56,550 nucleotides of DNA from Oscillospiraceae bacterium (lineage in GTDB: Bacteria; Bacillota; Clostridia; Oscillospirales; Oscillospiraceae). The notes below the pieces were generated by a model, which saw only the letters and a list, made by a program, of their open reading frames with translations, did not search any database and was not told the origin of the DNA. Every line of letters starts with the position of its first letter. Position 1 is the first letter of the stretch. The stretch is from contig WQSX01000014.1 of assembly GCA_009787625.1 (NCBI GenBank), positions 1 through 56,550 on the forward strand, given 5' to 3'. Positions 52,318 through 56,550 of this stretch are shown here, piece by piece. A program made the position numbers and the translations under genes.

Positions 52318-53307
52318 TCACTTTTCTTTGCGGAATATTAATATATACTGGTGTATTTGATTTGCTACAAAGCAAAAAGGATAGCCGTAAGGATACATTT
52401 TTGCCGAATTATCTGCCCATATCTTCATCCCTTTATAATAGACATTAGGAAGTTCATTTATTTTTTCGGCAACTTCACTATGCAAAAAATTGAGTTGCTT
52501 CTTTTTAGGTTGCATATCTTTTATAAAGACAACAACATAGCCTCGGAATTTTATGAACGGGAGCGTGAGTTCTACAGCACGTTTTAATGAATTCAAGAAA
52601 GTTTCTCGCTCCATGTTTCCAAGGTCATGGATGTCATCAGTAAATGGTGTTGGCATATCGCTGCCGAGTGCAAGCGCATCACCACCGGTTTTAGGCTTAC
52701 TCATCATGTTCATGTACGGCGGGTCAATAAGCATTAAGCTGATTTTTTGTTCAGTTGGAAGGTTCTTATCTTCTAAGGTTGACAAAGCATCGCCGCAAAA
52801 AACAGGGAATTGTGTTAGACCAAGAGCATCTGCGGCATTTTTATATGCTTCGATATACGCTGAGTTCAACTCGATTCCGGCCGCTTTTCGCTCACACATT
52901 GCAGCTCCAAGAAGCGTTCCTCCAACCCCGGAAAAGCAATCAAACACCAGCTCGCCTTTCTTGGTGAAAAACTCTATCAATTCTCGCATCAATTGAGGCG
53001 GCTTAGGGGAAGGATGTATTCGGCGTATTTTATGAGCGTAGCTCTCTTCTCCGCTTGTAGGATAGCGTGTTGTGAAAACAGAATTTATAAAAAGCGTCCA
53101 ATCTCTACCTGTGATGTCGTTTAACTTATTATCTAAGTGATACTTTCTGCCATCGGCTAATATGACACATTTATTGTCGCGCCCATATACTTTTGCGGTT
53201 TCGATATTTTCTTGAATCCAGTCGGGCAATTCGCTGATTGGATAGCCTGGATGAGCCTCAGAAAAAGACATATAGTCGCAATTTAAAATAGACTCATTTG
53301 CTGACAT
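52318..53307 (-). CDS. DNA N4/N6-methyltransferase
   Basis: 329 residues. Motif X/I (SPKPPQLMRELIEFF...VFDCFSGVGGT, ~100-130) comes before motif IV LIDPPYMNM (~193-201). DPPY marks amino-methyltransferases (N6-adenine or N4-cytosine). The N-terminal ~95 residues are unlike standard methylases and could be the target-recognition part. GGGGGT lies upstream of the ATG. It overlaps the next methylase by 25 bases, so the three are co-translated. Confidence 0.88.
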   Translation of the reverse strand: MSANESILNCDYMSFSEAHPGYPISELPDWIQENIETAKVYGRDNKCVILADGRKYHLDNKLNDITGRDWTLFINSVFTTRYPTSGEESYAHKIRRIHPSPKPPQLMRELIEFFTKKGELVFDCFSGVGGTLLGAAMCERKAAGIELNSAYIEAYKNAADALGLTQFPVFCGDALSTLEDKNLPTEQKISLMLIDPPYMNMMSKPKTGGDALALGSDMPTPFTDDIHDLGNMERETFLNSLKRAVELTLPFIKFRGYVVVFIKDMQPKKKQLNFLHSEVAEKINELPNVYYKGMKIWADNSAKMYPYGYPFCFVANQIHQYILIFRKEK

Positions 53308-54179
53308 GGTGTTTTACCCCCATCATAATTAGTGATAAGAACCTCGGCTGTTTCAGTATCCCTATCTTTGAATTGATAACTGCAGTTTGAATATGATTTA
53401 TCAAGGAAGATAACTCTATATTTGCCACTCCATTCAATTAGGATTTCATTTGAACAGCCTTTGTGGTAAAATACATTTGAAAGTGCAAACTTTACACCTG
53501 ACTCATGTATTCGGTCGAGCAAGCATAATAATTCACGCTCCTCTTTTTCTGTCCAGTCTTTAAAGCCACGTTTTCCATCATTGTACGAGCCTGTGGAAAT
53601 TAAGTACGGTGGGTCGCAGTACACAAAATCTCTATCGTCAAAATTAGTAAAGTCAAAGGCTGTAAAATCCTTGTTTTCAAATACAACATTTTTTTCTTGT
53701 AACGCACGGCAAAACATAGCCAAATTGCGTTCGATGTTATCGTTGAATGAGCTGCGTGCTCTACCAAATGGTGTATTGAACTCGTGTTTTGAGTTAAATC
53801 GGATTTGGTGATTAAAAGCGTAACAAGTAAGAATGAATAAATCCAGCGGCGAGGGTTGCCTATTGTACGTTGAGCGAAAGCTCTTATACCCGTCCTCGTT
53901 TGTATCAGACAAAGAAAACTCCGTTATGCGCTGATAAATTCTGTCCTTTATTTCGTTAAACGGAGTATCGCAGAAAAACTTGTACAGTTCAATGATGTAA
54001 GTAATGTGGTCGTTACAGTATATCTCATCTGCATCGGCATTTACACCAACATTAAAACCCCCAGCGAAAAGGTCGACAAAGCGACGAGGTTTTTCAATGA
54101 AAGCAGGGAAAATATCGGGTAATAGCTTATACTTTCCGCCTGTGTAGTTTAGTGGGGACTTTATATAAGTTGTTCTCAT
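53283..54179 (-). CDS. D12-class N6-adenine DNA methyltransferase (Dam/DpnM-like)
   Basis: 298 residues. YTGGKYKLLPDIFP, motif I FVDLFAGGFNVG, and motif IV FVYCDPPYLIST are the D12 (MethyltransfD12) signatures. It methylates adenine within the recognition site. With the 54186 gene of the same class it suggests two methylases for an asymmetric target, as in type IIS systems such as FokI, or the DpnII-type pair (family knowledge). Confidence 0.92.
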   Translation of the reverse strand: MRTTYIKSPLNYTGGKYKLLPDIFPAFIEKPRRFVDLFAGGFNVGVNADADEIYCNDHITYIIELYKFFCDTPFNEIKDRIYQRITEFSLSDTNEDGYKSFRSTYNRQPSPLDLFILTCYAFNHQIRFNSKHEFNTPFGRARSSFNDNIERNLAMFCRALQEKNVVFENKDFTAFDFTNFDDRDFVYCDPPYLISTGSYNDGKRGFKDWTEKEERELLCLLDRIHESGVKFALSNVFYHKGCSNEILIEWSGKYRVIFLDKSYSNCSYQFKDRDTETAEVLITNYDGGKTPCQQMSLF

Positions 54180-54185
54180 TATTAA

Positions 54186-55223
54186 TCATATCCTCTTTTC
54201 AATATAGAATAATAACTCCTTAAGACCGCCAAGTTCAGTTTCTTTTCGACTTTTAAAACGACGGTACGGTATTTCGGTTAACTCAAAGGTATCAGGCAAA
54301 CCGTGCGCTTTTATTATTTCTTCAACACGCTCTACCGGCATTAGACCATCGGTATTATAGCTAAAAATAATGTGCTGATAATTAGAGTTTGATAATAGTT
54401 CAGAAAAAGCGCTCTCAACCTTTACCTTAGAACAAAAATCTGATTTCTGGTCAGTGTCGGCTCTTTGTCCTGTAACTCCACGCAGCACCGGAAAGTCATA
54501 TTTTGCCGCTGTTTCGAGCAAATGGTAATTTGGCAAGTACTGTCGCGAGTTATATGGAGGGTCTATGTACAGCACATCTCCATTCAGCTGTTTTAACAAT
54601 TCAACGCCGTTTTCGTTAAATGAGCAATTTTGCTTGCCATTAGATATAACTTCCAACCGTAAAGGTTCGTAAACCTTGAATGAACGCTTATCCCACTCTT
54701 TAGCGTATGCCCCATATGTCCCTCGGATGTTGGACACAAAAGGCAGACCTTCAACGGCACAGGCCACGAGATAAAAATACTCGTTATCGGCGAGCAAACC
54801 GTTACTGAACCAATACTCTACCATATTGCGAAAATAATCAAAGCGAAGTGCATTTATGTCTGTGATGTACATTCTACCACCTGTCGGGGCGTAGTTGTTT
54901 TGGAAAAATCGTTTATCTTGCGATAATGTTTCGAGTGTTTCGATTGGTAATTCGTTGAAATATTTAATCGGGTCAATGTTGCCTATGGCCGAAGATAGTC
55001 TTGCAAACTGCGGTAATGTGTCATTCTCAATAGTACCTCGTTGCAAGCAATACGAAAAGTAAAGCAGGTCATTTGAAGTCACTTCAAAAATTTTTTTGAA
55101 GTATCGAGCTACGGTTGCCGTTCCCGAGAATATGTCGCAAAAAGTTCTTGAGTTAGGTGCTTTGCGCTCTATTATATTTTTTATATCTTCAAGCAAAAGG
55201 GTTTTGCAACCAATAAATCGCAT
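54186..55223 (-). CDS. D12-class adenine DNA methyltransferase
   Basis: 345 residues from ATG 55223 (MRFIGCKTLLLEDIKNII), chosen because GGAAGG lies at normal spacing; an ATG at 55262 would overlap the XRE remnant. Motif I TFCDIFSGTATVARYF, motif IV VLYIDPPYNSRQY, and a C-terminal YRRFKSRKETELGGLKELLFYI as in D12 methylases of restriction systems. Six bases separate it from the next methylase. Confidence 0.9.
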   Translation of the reverse strand: MRFIGCKTLLLEDIKNIIERKAPNSRTFCDIFSGTATVARYFKKIFEVTSNDLLYFSYCLQRGTIENDTLPQFARLSSAIGNIDPIKYFNELPIETLETLSQDKRFFQNNYAPTGGRMYITDINALRFDYFRNMVEYWFSNGLLADNEYFYLVACAVEGLPFVSNIRGTYGAYAKEWDKRSFKVYEPLRLEVISNGKQNCSFNENGVELLKQLNGDVLYIDPPYNSRQYLPNYHLLETAAKYDFPVLRGVTGQRADTDQKSDFCSKVKVESAFSELLSNSNYQHIIFSYNTDGLMPVERVEEIIKAHGLPDTFELTEIPYRRFKSRKETELGGLKELLFYIEKRI

Positions 55224-55242
55224 CGTATATATCCTTCCGAAT

Positions 55243-55323
55243 TTAATTCTTGGATTTTGCATCGGGAGTTATTTCCATAATATCTCCGATGTCGCAATTC
55301 AAGGCAGAACAAATCGGTAGGAA
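55243..55323 (-). pseudogene. 3' remnant of an XRE (Cro/CI) family regulator gene
   Basis: On the minus strand a 26-codon open stretch ends in TAA and encodes ICSALNCDIGDIMEI, which matches the very C-terminus of small XRE regulators of the YozG kind (typically ...LNC-x-x-x-D-I-M-E). There is no start codon and no helix-turn-helix upstream; the frame is cut at the fba terminator hairpin. Such short regulators often control restriction genes, so it is likely a relic at the island edge. Confidence 0.55.
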
Positions 55324-55342
55324 TTTTTCGTTCCTACCGATT
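55312..55342 (-). terminator. Terminator hairpin after fba
   Basis: A 12-bp stem (AATCGGTAGGAA with TTCCTACCGATT) and a 7-nt loop begin 10 bases after the fba stop. It has an A-tract before it and a short TTTGTTC after it on the minus strand, and seven T on the plus strand, so it could work in both directions. One arm is also coding sequence of the XRE remnant. Confidence 0.65.
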
Positions 55343-55352
55343 TTTTTGGTTT

Positions 55353-56288
55353 TTATGCTTTGCCGTCGCAGCCTAGGACTTTTGTGATTTTGTGCTTCAC
55401 CAGCTCTTTTATATAATCACGCCCTGGAGCCAGATATTGTCTGGGGTCAAAGTGCTCGGGGTTTTTAGCAAAATGTTCTCTGATACCCGCTGTCATGCCG
55501 AGGCGCAAGTCTGAGTCGATGTTGATTTTACATACGGCAGATCTTGCCGCTTCACGGAGCATATCTTCAGGAATGCCGATAGCGTCGTCGAGTTGCCCGC
55601 CATTTGCATTTATGATTTTGACATACTCAGGAACAACAGATGATGCGCCGTGTAGGACTATTGGGAAATTGGGTAATTTTTTTGTAATTTCTTCTAAAAT
55701 GTCAAATCTTAGGTGAGGTTTTTGACCGGGCTTGAATTTGAATGCACCATGGCTTGTGCCGATGGCAATGGCGAGTGAATCAACGCCTGTGCGCTCTACA
55801 AACTCTTCAACTTCTTCAGGGCGGGTGAATGATGCATCTTCTGCGGAGACATTTACATCATCTTCAATCCCTGCGAGCTTGCCGAGTTCACCTTCAACAG
55901 CTACGCCTCTCTCATGTGCATAGTCAACAACCTGTTTTGTGAGCTTGATGTTATCTTCAAACGAATGTTTTGAGCCGTCAATCATAACTGATGTAAAGCC
56001 ACCGTCTATGCATGACTTACAGATTTCAAAATCATCACCGTGGTCGAGATGAACAGTAATCGGCAAGCCTGTTTCAATCTCAGCCGCCTCGATGAGCTTC
56101 ATCAGATATGTGTGCTTGGCATACTTTCTTGCCCCTGCGGAAACTTGCAAAATCAGCGGAGCTTTGAGCTCTGCTGCCGCTTCTGTAATGCCTTGAACGA
56201 TTTCAAGGTTGTTTACGTTGAAAGCTCCGATTGCATACTTTCCCTCGTAGGCTTTCTTGAACATTTCCTTTGGTGAAACTAATGGCAT
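55353..56288 (-). CDS. fba: Class II fructose-bisphosphate aldolase
   Basis: 311 residues. YAIGAFNVNN, the zinc site VHLDHGDDFE, GFTSVMIDGSKH, VEGELGKLAG, IAIGTSHGAFK, and VLHGASSV are the class II aldolase motifs. It interconverts fructose-1,6-bisphosphate with DHAP and GAP in glycolysis. ATG 56288 follows GGAGG at eight bases; a TTG at 56303 begins inside that RBS. Confidence 0.96.
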   Translation of the reverse strand: MPLVSPKEMFKKAYEGKYAIGAFNVNNLEIVQGITEAAAELKAPLILQVSAGARKYAKHTYLMKLIEAAEIETGLPITVHLDHGDDFEICKSCIDGGFTSVMIDGSKHSFEDNIKLTKQVVDYAHERGVAVEGELGKLAGIEDDVNVSAEDASFTRPEEVEEFVERTGVDSLAIAIGTSHGAFKFKPGQKPHLRFDILEEITKKLPNFPIVLHGASSVVPEYVKIINANGGQLDDAIGIPEDMLREAARSAVCKINIDSDLRLGMTAGIREHFAKNPEHFDPRQYLAPGRDYIKELVKHKITKVLGCDGKA

Positions 56289-56372
56289 AAAATATTCCTC
56301 CAATTAAAGTATTAAAGTTTTATCCCACCAATTATACTACATAATATGAAAAATGGCTATAATTTTTTACTC

Positions 56373-56550
56373 TCACCCTGTAATGATTGTGCCCGTTTTC
56401 CCTTTTAGTCCATCACGAGCAACTTCAAGCTTTGTAATCAGAGACTTTCTGCCACTTCCCGACTTCGCAAAGTTCAGTGCTGCCTCAACCTTTGGCAACA
56501 TTGAACCCGGCGCAAAATGACCCTCGGAGATATAGCGCTCCGCATCCTCA
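56373..56550 (-). CDS. arcC: Carbamate kinase, C-terminal part
   Basis: 58 codons plus stop; the rest is beyond the window. ISEGHFAPGSMLPKVEAAL and FAKSGSGRKSLITKLE, ending in KTGTIITG, match the carbamate kinase C-terminus, which closes the amino-acid-kinase fold. The enzyme makes ATP and carbamate from carbamoyl phosphate, as in arginine fermentation. No terminator is evident between it and fba. Confidence 0.9.
   Translation of the reverse strand, partial: EDAERYISEGHFAPGSMLPKVEAALNFAKSGSGRKSLITKLEVARDGLKGKTGTIITG

Noticed and set aside
1-56550. CRISPR arrays, tRNA, rRNA and IS elements
   Set aside because: No regularly spaced direct repeats, no cloverleaf with CCA end, no rRNA-like stretch and no transposase motif were found by eye on either strand.

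Overview
The window looks like a low-to-mid-GC, strictly anaerobic Firmicute of the class Clostridia. The evidence is the dgt-dnaG-rpoD cluster, a 1.4-kDa-scale 2-hydroxyacyl-CoA dehydratase activase/DUF2229 protein, DUF4364 and DUF3048 proteins, VanR/VanS/VanY-like genes, Gram-positive lipoprotein signals and strong purine-rich ribosome binding sites. The carbohydrate genes suit a plant-fibre habitat such as a gut, rumen or digester; that last step is inference.

Layout. 1-600: 3' end of a beta-propeller lectin-like protein. 892-7188: a small alpha/beta protein, a MATE exporter and the giant activase. 7365-14011: housekeeping core (rpoD, dnaG, dGTPase, rodA, then divergent tsaE-tsaB). 14014-15918: a YdiF/Uup-type ABC-F protein with a possible leader peptide. 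16193-29150: carbohydrate island: MFS transporter plus GH2 hydrolase; a divergent AraC regulator; then a GPH sugar symporter, two GH3 glycosidases, a metallo-hydrolase, an esterase and a NodB-type deacetylase on one strand. 29155-29619: phosphodiesterase. 29828-37516: six-gene envelope operon (ABC ATPase, internally duplicated permease, lipoprotein, VanY-like peptidase, VanR, VanS). 37464-39065: YbiT/YkpA-type ABC-F. 39177-42063: small membrane protein and a NadB-NadC fusion. 42244-48655: ABC sugar importer (binding protein and two permeases, no ATPase) with LacZ. 48860-50806: DUF4364 and DUF3048 proteins. 50860-55223: restriction-modification island with one PD-(D/E)XK nuclease and three DNA methyltransferases, ending in a remnant of an XRE-type regulator. 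55353-56550: class II aldolase and the end of carbamate kinase.

The most unusual content is non-coding. Four ~95-bp imperfect palindromes (2784-2879, 7244-7338, 26499-26593, 42131-42222) share an invariant 20-nt core in the loop, while their arms differ between copies but still pair. In the orientation where the core reads AGCGGTGTAGATCCCGATGG, 10 of 11 transition-type arm differences read as G.T(U) wobbles, so one strand is the folded one. A fifth copy (45332-45427) keeps the ends but lacks the core. Separately, a ~70-nt leader is shared by a GH3 gene and a DUF3048 gene; it can fold so that the Shine-Dalgarno is paired with the leader, and its last ~30 nt also precede an ABC-F gene. Other points are two probable leaderless genes, five convergent gene pairs with no space for a terminator, and a pair of operator-like palindromes at 39115-39163. 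No tRNA, rRNA, CRISPR array, transposase or integrase was seen, and no gene-free stretch exceeds 300 bases. All function calls come from reading motifs by eye; no database search was run.
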